Positions 26,301-32,923 of a stretch of 46,941 bases of DNA are shown here, piece by piece. Position 1 is the stretch's first letter. The number at the start of each line of letters is the position of its first letter. Made by a program: the position numbers and the translations under genes. The notes under the pieces are model-generated. The model saw only the letters and a program-made list of their open reading frames with translations. It had not been told where the DNA came from and did no database searches. The DNA is from a virus. Location: positions 1 through 46,941 of IMG/VR virus record IMGVR_UViG_3300024257_000017; one strand, written 5' to 3'.

Positions 26301-26471
26301 TTAAATTTCCTCTACTCCCGATTCAAGTGCCCAGTTATAGAGACCTTCATCGTTCATAATCCACAATCTACGTTCGTCATCATCCAAATCGAAATTTGGT
26401 TGGTCGATAGCCGTTCGAATCATTAAATCCAATTCGGCTCTGTTGTCGTCAATAAATTCTTGTAATGTCAT
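26301..26471 (-). CDS. small acidic protein, 56 aa
   Basis: The frame starts MTLQEFIDDNRAELDLMIRT and ends with YNWALESGVEEI, with a central run of aspartates. It is helical and acidic. It overlaps nothing and is packed between genes with two-base gaps. No family is recognised. Confidence 0.65.
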   Translation of the reverse strand: MTLQEFIDDNRAELDLMIRTAIDQPNFDLDDDERRLWIMNDEGLYNWALESGVEEI

Positions 26472-26472
26472 T

Positions 26473-26688
26473 TTAATTTTCCTCTTGTTCCATTTCTTCT
26501 ATTAATACTGGAATAGTTTGGTCGTATGGATTTCCACCATTTGCCCAGTTATCCAAGTGTGCCACTAAATACGCATCGACTGACATTTGATTATCAGTAC
26601 CCGATACGGCTTCTTCGATTAATTCGATAGCCTCATTAATTTTCATTTGAGCGTTTTCTAGCAATTCAATCTGATCACTTTTTGTCAT
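26473..26688 (-). CDS. small hypothetical protein, 71 aa
   Basis: An acidic helical protein (LLENAQMKINEAIELIEEAV), probably with a short coiled coil at residues 5-28, then WANGGNPYDQTIPVLIEEME. No known motif. It is part of the operon driven by the promoter at 26995-27023. Confidence 0.65.
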   Translation of the reverse strand: MTKSDQIELLENAQMKINEAIELIEEAVSGTDNQMSVDAYLVAHLDNWANGGNPYDQTIPVLIEEMEQEEN

Positions 26689-26692
26689 TATA

Positions 26693-26968
26693 TTATCCTT
26701 TATAATTCTTAGCTATTAATGAACCGTCCCACGCCTTTTCAGCAGGGAAATCATATTTGTTAAATCCAGAGAAGTAACCAAAGGTGTTACCACCTAAAGC
26801 GACCACTGCTTTGTTTAGAAAATCAATGTACTGAAAAGCAATACTCTTGCTCATTCGTACACCCTTTAACCGAGTGATTTCCTCACCAACTTTAACGAAA
26901 AAACCCTCTTCGTCTTTCATTAGTTCGTACTCAGTTTCATACCAAAATATTCCAGTTATTTTTCTCAT
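26693..26968 (-). CDS. hypothetical early protein, 91 aa
   Basis: The first gene behind the promoter at 26995-27023. An upstream in-frame ATG at 26989 lies at the expected transcription start and cannot be used, so I place the start at 26968, preceded by AGAGG. The product starts MRKITGIFWYETEYELMKDE and contains ALGGNTFGYFSGFNKYDFP. The function is unknown. Confidence 0.75.
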   Translation of the reverse strand: MRKITGIFWYETEYELMKDEEGFFVKVGEEITRLKGVRMSKSIAFQYIDFLNKAVVALGGNTFGYFSGFNKYDFPAEKAWDGSLIAKNYKG

Positions 26969-26994
26969 TTGATTGTCCTCTCTTATCATACCTG

Positions 26995-27023
26995 AAGATA
27001 CAAGAAAAAAATGACAATGTCAA
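26995..27023 (-). promoter_or_regulatory. early sigma70-type promoter A
   Basis: TTGACA (27023-27018), a 17-base spacer, and TATCTT (27000-26995), followed by CAGGTATGATAAG. It is one of four near-identical copies in the window and lies directly after a terminator hairpin. It drives the small-gene cluster from 26968 downward. Confidence 0.9.
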
Positions 27024-27043
27024 GCGTTATTTTGCTTTTTCGC

Positions 27044-27069
27044 AAAAAAAAAGCACCATTTCTGATGCT
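27044..27069 (-). terminator. rho-independent terminator before promoter A
   Basis: On the minus strand AGCATCA pairs with TGGTGCT (one G-T pair) around a GAAA tetraloop, followed by a run of nine T. It lies after the stop of the 27092 gene and just before promoter A, giving the stem-loop plus early promoter arrangement known as PeSL cassettes in T4-type phages. Confidence 0.85.
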
Positions 27070-27091
27070 TTCTTCGGTGTACAAGTGTATC

Positions 27092-27460
27092 TTAACGACT
27101 CAATGCCATTTTGACATTCTCTGAGCGGAATTTGTAACTCCGCCCATTAACCACATTTTCAGCGATGATGGGCATCTTACGATTCCGAGTTTTCAAACCA
27201 GTGATACGGAATGTCTTGCCGTTTGACATGAATTCACGACCCAAATCGGTTGGTTCCAAACCGTAGTAATGTGCCTCAGATTTAAAATCCAACGCCTCAC
27301 GGGATTCCACACCGACCTCGCGGAACTCAAATTTGGGAGCGAATGAAAGTGAATCAAACTTCCCACCCTTATTCTCTACTTCCAAACCGTTCTTTGCAGC
27401 AAATTCTGCCAATACGGTTTCTAATTCTGTTCCTAATACACGTGCGCGTCTTCTATCCAT
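27092..27460 (-). CDS. hypothetical early protein, 122 aa
   Basis: Driven by promoter B. The ATG at 27460 is preceded by GGAG; the frame extends four codons upstream only to a TTG. The N-terminus is basic (MDRRRARVLGTELETVLAEF), followed by GKTFRITGLKTRNRKMPIIA. It may bind nucleic acid because of its charge, but I know no family. It ends 23 bases before the terminator. Confidence 0.75.
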   Translation of the reverse strand: MDRRRARVLGTELETVLAEFAAKNGLEVENKGGKFDSLSFAPKFEFREVGVESREALDFKSEAHYYGLEPTDLGREFMSNGKTFRITGLKTRNRKMPIIAENVVNGRSYKFRSENVKMALSR

Positions 27461-27492
27461 TTTTTTCTCCAATTGTGTTTTGTTTTGACTTT

Positions 27493-27563
27493 CTTATCAT
27501 ACCTGAAGATACAAGATAAAAATGACAAAGTCAAGCGTTTTCTGCTATTATTTTAATTTATTT
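27493..27563 (-). repeat. 71-base direct repeat with promoter B (copy 1)
   Basis: This stretch is identical over 71 bases to 30831-30901. It contains the whole promoter and about 30 bases upstream of its -35 box. The flanking genes are unrelated, so the cassette itself has been duplicated or exchanged. Confidence 0.92.
27506..27534 (-). promoter_or_regulatory. early sigma70-type promoter B
   Basis: TTGACT (27534-27529), a 17-base spacer, TATCTT (27511-27506), then CAGGTATGATAAG. It is identical to promoter C and lies inside the 71-base repeat. It would start transcripts about 40 bases before the gene at 27460. No terminator hairpin precedes it. Confidence 0.9.
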
Positions 27564-27917
27564 TTAAACACTTTCCAAAAATTTGGCTGTTACATCAACC
27601 ACATTTTCCCGTAGAGCGTCATTAAATATAATCTGATGTTCCATTTCGATGGTTTCTTCACAATCAAATTCAATCATTATAAATCCATTGTCAACCATTT
27701 CTTGAACGTCCCGTTTAGAAAACCAATAAGACATATCAGCCATGCTACCAACTGCAGTTTTCCAAATCTTACCGTCTGTCCTATGAATATCATCATGGGG
27801 CATGGGCATTTCGGCCAGTCTCCTATCGGTTAGTTTTTCAAGTACTAACTCACCATCAAATTTAACTGTCCACATTCCATCAGTTGTTGCTTTGTGCTCG
27901 ATTCTGTAAAGCTTCAT
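27564..27917 (-). CDS. hypothetical protein, 117 aa
   Basis: It starts MKLYRIEHKATTDGMWTVKF. The phrase RTDGKIWKTAVGSMADMSYW, then FSKRDVQEMVDNGFIMIEFD, suggests a compact alpha-beta fold. The AAAGGAG ribosome-binding site is strong. It follows the polynucleotide kinase with a 15-base gap. The family is not recognised. Confidence 0.7.
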   Translation of the reverse strand: MKLYRIEHKATTDGMWTVKFDGELVLEKLTDRRLAEMPMPHDDIHRTDGKIWKTAVGSMADMSYWFSKRDVQEMVDNGFIMIEFDCEETIEMEHQIIFNDALRENVVDVTAKFLESV

Positions 27918-27932
27918 AACTTTCTCCTTTAT

Positions 27933-28892
27933 TTAAAAATCACCCTCGGCCACTTGAAAACATGGTATTCCGACCACTTCTCTCCAGTGTTCAACCATTT
28001 GATCACGGTCATCCAATACGAATAACACGTTGTATTTGCCCTTGATTTCAGCCTCATATAATTCATCTTTAATGATTGAATCTCGGCGTATATCATCTGG
28101 TGCTCTCATGAATAGGTTGTCCCCGTATGTTACTGGGAACCAAGTCTTATCAGCGAACCATCGGATTGTTTCATCGCGAGCGTGTCCATCACGGCCTGAT
28201 AAGAATATGATTTTAACCATATCCTCTTCAGGAATACAATGTTCCATATCAGTCCAATTGCAATGTTGGATGAATTTCAACAACTCATGTACTGGTTCAT
28301 TTACATCATCCTTATATACAGCAGACCAATCGAATGGTCCCCTGTTGGTCATCTTTGCAATAGTACCATCAATGTCAACCAAGATACATTTTTGTAATGA
28401 CTCATCCTGTTTGATATAGAACGACCCATTTGTGCTTGGTGGATAATAGCTCTTAGGAACTATGTTTAAATTCTTGTTGATGAATTTCGTGAAGAATTTT
28501 TTAACCACACCCTCTGGAACTTGATCAATTACAGGACGGCCAGCATTTCTCTTCAAAGCGGTCTTTAAATCTACATCGATATATTTTTCAATTACTTCAA
28601 CATCACCGACTTTTTCGGCAATTTTGTGCCATTGTTTACGCACTTTCCCCTTTAAGTTGGTATCATCTGAAATAACATTCAGACCCTTTTTCAATGCCTT
28701 TTTGGCCATATCGAATGCAGTCTTAGCTACAACCATTTCTAGTTCATCCGAATATGCTCCGCCGTTCATCATCATTCTGAGATCGTCGCGGTTAATCCTA
28801 ACCCAATTTGATGGGTCTTTACGCACTATTTCTTTGGCGATAGTGGACTTGCCAGCCCCTGGTACTGCCACCATTATAATTAATTTATTCAT
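27933..28892 (-). CDS. pseT: polynucleotide kinase / 3'-phosphatase (PseT-like)
   Basis: 319 residues in the T4 Pnk layout. The N-terminal kinase has the P-loop VAVPGAGKSTIAKEI at about 8-22 and RINRDDLRMMM; the C-terminal HAD phosphatase has ILVDIDGTIAKM near 171, IIFLSGRDGHARDET and LFVLDDRDQMVEHWR. It repairs RNA or DNA ends by adding 5'-phosphates and removing 3'-phosphates. A probable RNA ligase lies 2 kb upstream, giving a repair pair like that used by T4 against tRNA-cleaving defences. Confidence 0.95.
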   Translation of the reverse strand: MNKLIIMVAVPGAGKSTIAKEIVRKDPSNWVRINRDDLRMMMNGGAYSDELEMVVAKTAFDMAKKALKKGLNVISDDTNLKGKVRKQWHKIAEKVGDVEVIEKYIDVDLKTALKRNAGRPVIDQVPEGVVKKFFTKFINKNLNIVPKSYYPPSTNGSFYIKQDESLQKCILVDIDGTIAKMTNRGPFDWSAVYKDDVNEPVHELLKFIQHCNWTDMEHCIPEEDMVKIIFLSGRDGHARDETIRWFADKTWFPVTYGDNLFMRAPDDIRRDSIIKDELYEAEIKGKYNVLFVLDDRDQMVEHWREVVGIPCFQVAEGDF

Positions 28893-29125
28893 TATCTAAA
28901 TCCTCTAGTTTCCGTTGGATATTGCGCGCTTCGAACGCTGTCCAATTCTTTTCGTAAATATTTGATACAATTGGCCAAATCTCCGTGTTGTTCTTTTGTC
29001 GCTTCCCAATCACTAGGGAAGTGACCCATGTCATCCAATTTAATCAGTTGTTTAATACGCCGTAATTCCTGACCGCATAATTCACAACATACCGATTCGT
29101 CATATTCGTATGTTTGATTAGTCAT
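28892..29125 (-). CDS. small zinc-binding protein, 77 aa
   Basis: The phrase SVCCELCGQELRRIKQLIKL near residue 11 gives a CxxC pair; a later Cys (NCIKYLRK) and a His may complete a site. The remainder is helical. It overlaps the kinase start (TAATG). The function is unknown. Confidence 0.65.
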   Translation of the reverse strand: MTNQTYEYDESVCCELCGQELRRIKQLIKLDDMGHFPSDWEATKEQHGDLANCIKYLRKELDSVRSAQYPTETRGFR

Positions 29126-29127
29126 TT

Positions 29128-29328
29128 TTAATATCCCGATTCGTTGTCTTCAATGATTTCATCGATGTTATCCTCGGTGACTTCATCGGAATGCATCTCG
29201 TATATGTCAATGTCCACATTTTCCCCACGGATTTCAATCAATGGTTGTAAACTTGTCCCGTCGGGAGACGCCATAGCATCCCTTACCGTAATGGTTCCAT
29301 AATATTCAGTTTCAATTGTCTTGGTCAT
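29128..29328 (-). CDS. small acidic protein, 66 aa
   Basis: MTKTIETEYYGTITVRDAMA is followed by a strongly acidic C-terminal half (EVTEDNIDEIIEDNESGY). The charge pattern resembles DNA-mimic or inhibitor proteins of early phage regions, but that is only an analogy. It is packed two bases from each neighbour. Confidence 0.6.
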   Translation of the reverse strand: MTKTIETEYYGTITVRDAMASPDGTSLQPLIEIRGENVDIDIYEMHSDEVTEDNIDEIIEDNESGY

Positions 29329-29330
29329 TT

Positions 29331-29849
29331 TTAATCTTCCTCATATCCATATAGTTCATCGAGATGTGCCCACATATCTGCAAAGAGTACCCCACGCTTT
29401 AGAGCGTATCTGAATGTTGGGTATTCCTTAGTGTATGCTTTAAACATGCGATGCCCGTTCCTCTTTGACCGGCGGGTGTTTGCAATCCTGTCCGATAATT
29501 TTAGAAACGTGGCTCCGTGGCTTTCTCTTGTTTTGGGGTAAGTTTTCATTCCCCGTTCAATTCTGTTTTTTCCCAATTCGTTGGTAACTCTATATACCAA
29601 ATCAGCAACTACCGTTCCAACCACCTTTTCCAAATCTCCATAGCTGGTATCTGTATCTTCCAATACGTCATGGTTCCATGCCGCTGAAATCAGTTGTTCG
29701 TAGTTTTCGGAGAATCCCCGAATTAGATGCTTAAATTCTTCAACCACGTTTACCACTTCGCTCAAGTGGGTTTCATATGGTTTTCCATCATAGGTTTGAT
29801 TTGCTATGCTGTGTCTATGTACTGCGTACGATTTTGCTTTCTCAATCAT
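29331..29849 (-). CDS. HD-domain hydrolase, MESH1/SpoT-like
   Basis: About 172 residues. The motifs follow small (p)ppGpp hydrolases: an early YAVHRHSIANQTYDGKPYETH, then AAWNHDVLEDTDTSYGDL (HD followed by ED) and KLSDRIANTRRSK. These would bind Mn2+ and cleave the 3'-pyrophosphate of alarmones. Phage-encoded versions could blunt the host stringent response. Two adjacent ATGs (29852, 29849) follow a GGAGG site, so the start is uncertain by one codon. The upstream gene overlaps it in another frame. Confidence 0.8.
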   Translation of the reverse strand: MIEKAKSYAVHRHSIANQTYDGKPYETHLSEVVNVVEEFKHLIRGFSENYEQLISAAWNHDVLEDTDTSYGDLEKVVGTVVADLVYRVTNELGKNRIERGMKTYPKTRESHGATFLKLSDRIANTRRSKRNGHRMFKAYTKEYPTFRYALKRGVLFADMWAHLDELYGYEED

Positions 29850-30561
29850 CATCTTCCTCCAAATAGTCGGTCATGTGTTCGTTTTCAAACATAACTTTTT
29901 CTAAAAATTCTGCCAGTTCCTTGATGTGATGGGCCTTAAATTCAAATTTGTCCCATTCTCTAATCATTCCAGAGCCTGAATCGATTGAATACTGACCATC
30001 GGGCTGAGCTGATAATGTCAATAAAGGTAATGGAACCGTTGTTGTCTCTTGCCCATAATAGGAACGTTTTTCCATTTCACGGGTTTTACTAGCTATATCA
30101 ATAGTTCTAGTCCCACGAGTTGTGACATTAAAATTTCCATCATCGAATTCTGAAATTGCGTTGTATTTGAAATCTTCAACTTTGTTTTTCTCATCGATTA
30201 ATTGCCGAATATGTTGCTCATATTGTTTCATCGCGTCGTTGGCCAATGTGAATATTTTCTTAAATTTACCCAATTTCTTTTCACGACGATCTCTGTGGTA
30301 CAGAAAAGAAGCGTATCCCGGTTCATATACAAATCTACCTGGAGACACATTTGAATAAATTTCAGTATGGGTAATCGAAATTCTGAATTCGTTTTCGTTT
30401 TCAATTTTACCAGAAGTGTTTTTACCCCAAATTCTGATATATTGGTCTCTTACCCGTTCAATTTCAATCGAAATATACGGACTTTTCTTAAACAATTGAA
30501 CCAAATTTAGGTTCAAAAATGCTTCTAATTTATCAAATTCTTGTTTGGTTACTATAGCCAT
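29815..30561 (-). CDS. hypothetical protein, TGA near its end
   Basis: The frame meets TGA at 29844-29842 after 239 residues (LEEDDD) and would continue W-ESKIVRST to a TAG at 29817-29815. Given that TGA is sense elsewhere, I take the TAG as the true stop, so the last nine codons overlap the hydrolase gene. The protein is rich in charged residues and has a central helical stretch (MKQYEQHIRQLIDEKNKVED). No family is recognised. If TGA does terminate in early genes, the end would be 29842. Confidence 0.65.
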
Positions 30562-30562
30562 T

Positions 30563-30817
30563 TTATATACTAATTCCTTTAAATGTGGGGAATGCCCGTT
30601 TTAATACCAATTTATCCCAATCACTAAATTTTACTTCGGGTATTAAAACCTTAGGCTTTAATTCCGATGTCATTGGGTTGTGATTCATACCACTTAAAAA
30701 TATAGTTGCACCCACGGGATATTCAACAAAATCACCCATTTCGGCGAGACGCAAAAAATCACTCCTAAAAATATCAGTTAATAGTCGTAATTCATTTTTC
30801 GTAATATTTGTAAACAT
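30563..30817 (-). CDS. hypothetical early protein, 84 aa
   Basis: The first gene behind promoter C. An in-frame ATG at 30838 would coincide with the transcription start, so the ATG at 30817 is chosen. It begins MFTNITKNELRLLTDIFRSD and includes EYPVGATIFLSGMNHNPM. The function is unknown. Confidence 0.7.
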   Translation of the reverse strand: MFTNITKNELRLLTDIFRSDFLRLAEMGDFVEYPVGATIFLSGMNHNPMTSELKPKVLIPEVKFSDWDKLVLKRAFPTFKGISI

Positions 30818-30830
30818 TGGTATTTCCTCT

Positions 30831-30901
30831 CTTATCATACCTGAAGATACAAGATAAAAATGACAAAGTCAAGCGTTTTCTGCTATTATTTTAATTTATT
30901 T
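30831..30901 (-). repeat. 71-base direct repeat with promoter C (copy 2)
   Basis: Identical to 27493-27563. Here the repeat also encodes the last codons and the TAA of the RNA ligase gene, so the duplicated cassette has been joined to a coding end. The two copies lie about 3.3 kb apart in the same orientation and could recombine. Confidence 0.92.
30844..30872 (-). promoter_or_regulatory. early sigma70-type promoter C
   Basis: TTGACT (30872-30867), a 17-base spacer and TATCTT (30849-30844), then CAGGTATGATAAG. The whole block equals promoter B. It sits between the RNA ligase gene and the gene at 30563-30817. Confidence 0.9.
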
Positions 30902-31830
30902 ACCATTTTTTCATTCCATTTGGACATCCAATGATCATCAGTTGCCCCGACATGACCAGCACGGACACATTTTCCAACCGAATCAGCGAAGTCGTCATAG
31001 TGAAATCTGTCAGCCAGACGAACTACATAACCTTCAACCTCATCACCATCCAACCCATTTATCATCAAATCGTCTCCAATTTCACGAATTATCGATTCGT
31101 CATATATTCCTTCATATATTGTAGCGACCGGTGTTAATCCCAAATCTTCAATATAATGAAGTGTAGATTTCCATGATAAACAAATATTGTCAGCTTGCCA
31201 TATTGAAAATGCTTGGAAATAACTGTCCAGATATTTATATTTGATAGCGTGTTCTGCATATAAATTTTCACCACACACGCGCCACCCTGCAGGGAGACGG
31301 TGCCTGATAGAACCATGGATTCCCTTTACATAATTGCGACTATTGTGATGTCTACTATCCAATGATCGAGCATGGAAATGGTCGTTGTACATTGTCGTAT
31401 TCTCACCATCCATTTTCACAGTTACAACAACTTCTTTGCCAATAAATTGATCAGGATTTTCCATCATCTTGTCATCATTCTGAAGTCCTTCCGACCAAGG
31501 AAAATGATACGTTCGTGGGTACTTGAAATATTTTTGTGTTTTACCCCACTTGTCATAATCCAATCTTGGATCGTATGTCCCATCGGGGAGAATCACTTCT
31601 TCAATGCCAATAATTTCCCTCAGATCGGCTGGAGTAATATCACCATTTTCCGCTTCCAAGTGATGTTTGGAGCACAATGAGGCCCCATTGTCCAAGTAGT
31701 ACCCACCATCTTTAAACAGTTTCCTGTCCATTATATGATGTGCATCGACCGCCTCTTCACCACATATTACGCATAGTGAAATATCACGTTCAAATACCTG
31801 CATCCCAAATTCTTTTCTAGTTAGTAACAT
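30886..31830 (-). CDS. HNH domain fused to RNA ligase domain
   Basis: 314 residues from the ATG at 31830 (AGAGG upstream). The N-terminus is an HNH module: CVICGEEAVDAHHIMDRKLF (CxxC and HH) and then LCSKHHLEAE, residues 20-60. The C-terminal two thirds look like an ATP-dependent RNA ligase: the nucleotidyl motif I VVVTVKMDGENTTMY (Lys139), HARSLDSRHHNSRNY, GWRVCGENLYAEHAIKY, YFQAFSIW and EGYVVRLA. RNA ligases with an HNH-like zinc module are unusual. With the kinase-phosphatase it would make an RNA repair pathway. Confidence 0.85.
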   Translation of the reverse strand: MLLTRKEFGMQVFERDISLCVICGEEAVDAHHIMDRKLFKDGGYYLDNGASLCSKHHLEAENGDITPADLREIIGIEEVILPDGTYDPRLDYDKWGKTQKYFKYPRTYHFPWSEGLQNDDKMMENPDQFIGKEVVVTVKMDGENTTMYNDHFHARSLDSRHHNSRNYVKGIHGSIRHRLPAGWRVCGENLYAEHAIKYKYLDSYFQAFSIWQADNICLSWKSTLHYIEDLGLTPVATIYEGIYDESIIREIGDDLMINGLDGDEVEGYVVRLADRFHYDDFADSVGKCVRAGHVGATDDHWMSKWNEKMVNKLK

Positions 31831-32026
31831 TATGTAACCTCTTATAATCCTCGTCCTCAAATATGATTTTACCATCACGTTCCACACGGACAATATCAAA
31901 TTTTATGTTTTTCTTAGACGTGAAGTCTTCATTATGTGTGCCCCAAATGCTTCCAGCATAAGTTAGATACACCCTGTTATTTCTGAATGTCAATGAATCG
32001 TATGGTTGTAAATCTTTTAATTTCAT
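31817..32026 (-). CDS. small hypothetical protein, 69 aa
   Basis: The product MKLKDLQPYDSLTFRNNRVY continues with LTYAGSIWGTHNEDF and looks like a small beta barrel. It overlaps the RNA ligase start at its 3' end and the recoded end of its upstream neighbour at its 5' end. The function is unknown. Confidence 0.65.
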   Translation of the reverse strand: MKLKDLQPYDSLTFRNNRVYLTYAGSIWGTHNEDFTSKKNIKFDIVRVERDGKIIFEDEDYKRLHNVTN

Positions 32027-32382
32027 TTTTTTACCCTTATTTCTATCTCATATAAATAATCCCAATGGCCACTTGGTTGATATTTTATGACCTTTGGATG
32101 ATATTTTAATTTGTGCAATGTATCTTCAATCCCGAAGATTGTATCCATCGCCTGTTTTACACTATCTTTGCGAGTACCCATATTTCCACGAAATGATACC
32201 GAAATATTCACAGCCTTTCGTGATCTTCGGATTTCCACCGATCCCAATCCAGAATGATATGTTCCATTATCAGCCTGTCTGGCCACCTCTGCAACATCTG
32301 TTAAATTATCTGAATTTATTACATCCGATATTGTCCCATCCATATCTTCTGGTAGTTCAAATAGTGTGTGTTCGTCAGTCAT
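32017..32382 (-). CDS. hypothetical early protein, TGA near its end
   Basis: The first gene behind promoter D. After 119 residues (EIEIRVKK) it meets TGA (32025-32023) and, read as Trp, ends W-N-TAA two codons later, overlapping the next ATG. The protein contains SVEIRRSRKAVNISVSFRG and DTIFGIEDTLHKLKYHPK. The family is not recognised. Confidence 0.7.
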
Positions 32383-32404
32383 TTTGTCCTCTTTTCCTTA
32401 GATG

Positions 32405-32433
32405 AAGATACAAGATTATCCGCACAAAGTCAA
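32405..32433 (-). promoter_or_regulatory. early sigma70-type promoter D
   Basis: TTGACT (32433-32428), a 17-base spacer, TATCTT (32410-32405). The core matches promoters A-C, but the spacer and downstream bases differ (CATC instead of CAGGTATGATAAG). It follows the terminator at 32454-32475. Confidence 0.88.
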
Positions 32434-32453
32434 GCTTTATTTTGCAATGCCGC

Positions 32454-32475
32454 AAAAAAAACCCCCAATCGGGGG
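32454..32475 (-). terminator. rho-independent terminator before promoter D
   Basis: On the minus strand CCCCC-GATT-GGGGG is followed by eight T. It comes five bases after the TAA of the recoded 138-residue gene and 20 bases before promoter D, a second stem-loop plus promoter cassette. Confidence 0.88.
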
Positions 32476-32480
32476 CAGTT

Positions 32481-32897
32481 TTAGTTTTCTTTAGATTCTC
32501 ATTCGGTTACATTAATGATTGTATATATCCGGGTGGGTATTTTAACAAACCCAGAGGAGTTCGTAAGCAATAAATTATTTCTGAATTCGTCTCAATCTAT
32601 TGGAAATGTCTTATCCAGTACCCCATTGTTCTTACGCCTAATCACTTCATTAAGAGCGTTAATGGTATATAGTGTATTGGATTGTTTTTTTCTATGCAAG
32701 GAAATGGTATCCTTATTTGTAAGGTAATTTTCAGTATCCTGTTCTATATTGTATGTGCATATCAACTGGTGGAAATTGTCTTCATTTTGAAACACGTATA
32801 TTTTATTGAATAGTATTTCATGGTAATCAATGATTAAATCTATCGTATCGTGCAACTGATTCCGTTTTGTGAATGAGCAAAGTAATTGCGTGTGCAT
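32481..32897 (-). CDS. hypothetical protein, 138 aa, two in-frame TGAs
   Basis: Reading TGA as Trp at codons 102 (32594-32592) and 133 (32501-32499) gives one 138-residue protein ending at a TAA right before a strong terminator, which supports the longer frame. Segments: LLCSFTKRNQLHDTIDLIID, NALNEVIRRKNNGVLDKTFP, ID-W-DEFRNNLLLTNSSG, then IPTRIYTIINVTE-W-ESKEN. It resembles conserved hypothetical proteins of T4-type phages, but the function is unknown. AAAGGA precedes the ATG. Confidence 0.82.
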
Positions 32898-32923
32898 ATT
32901 GCATTTCCTTTCGTAGCGGGGGA

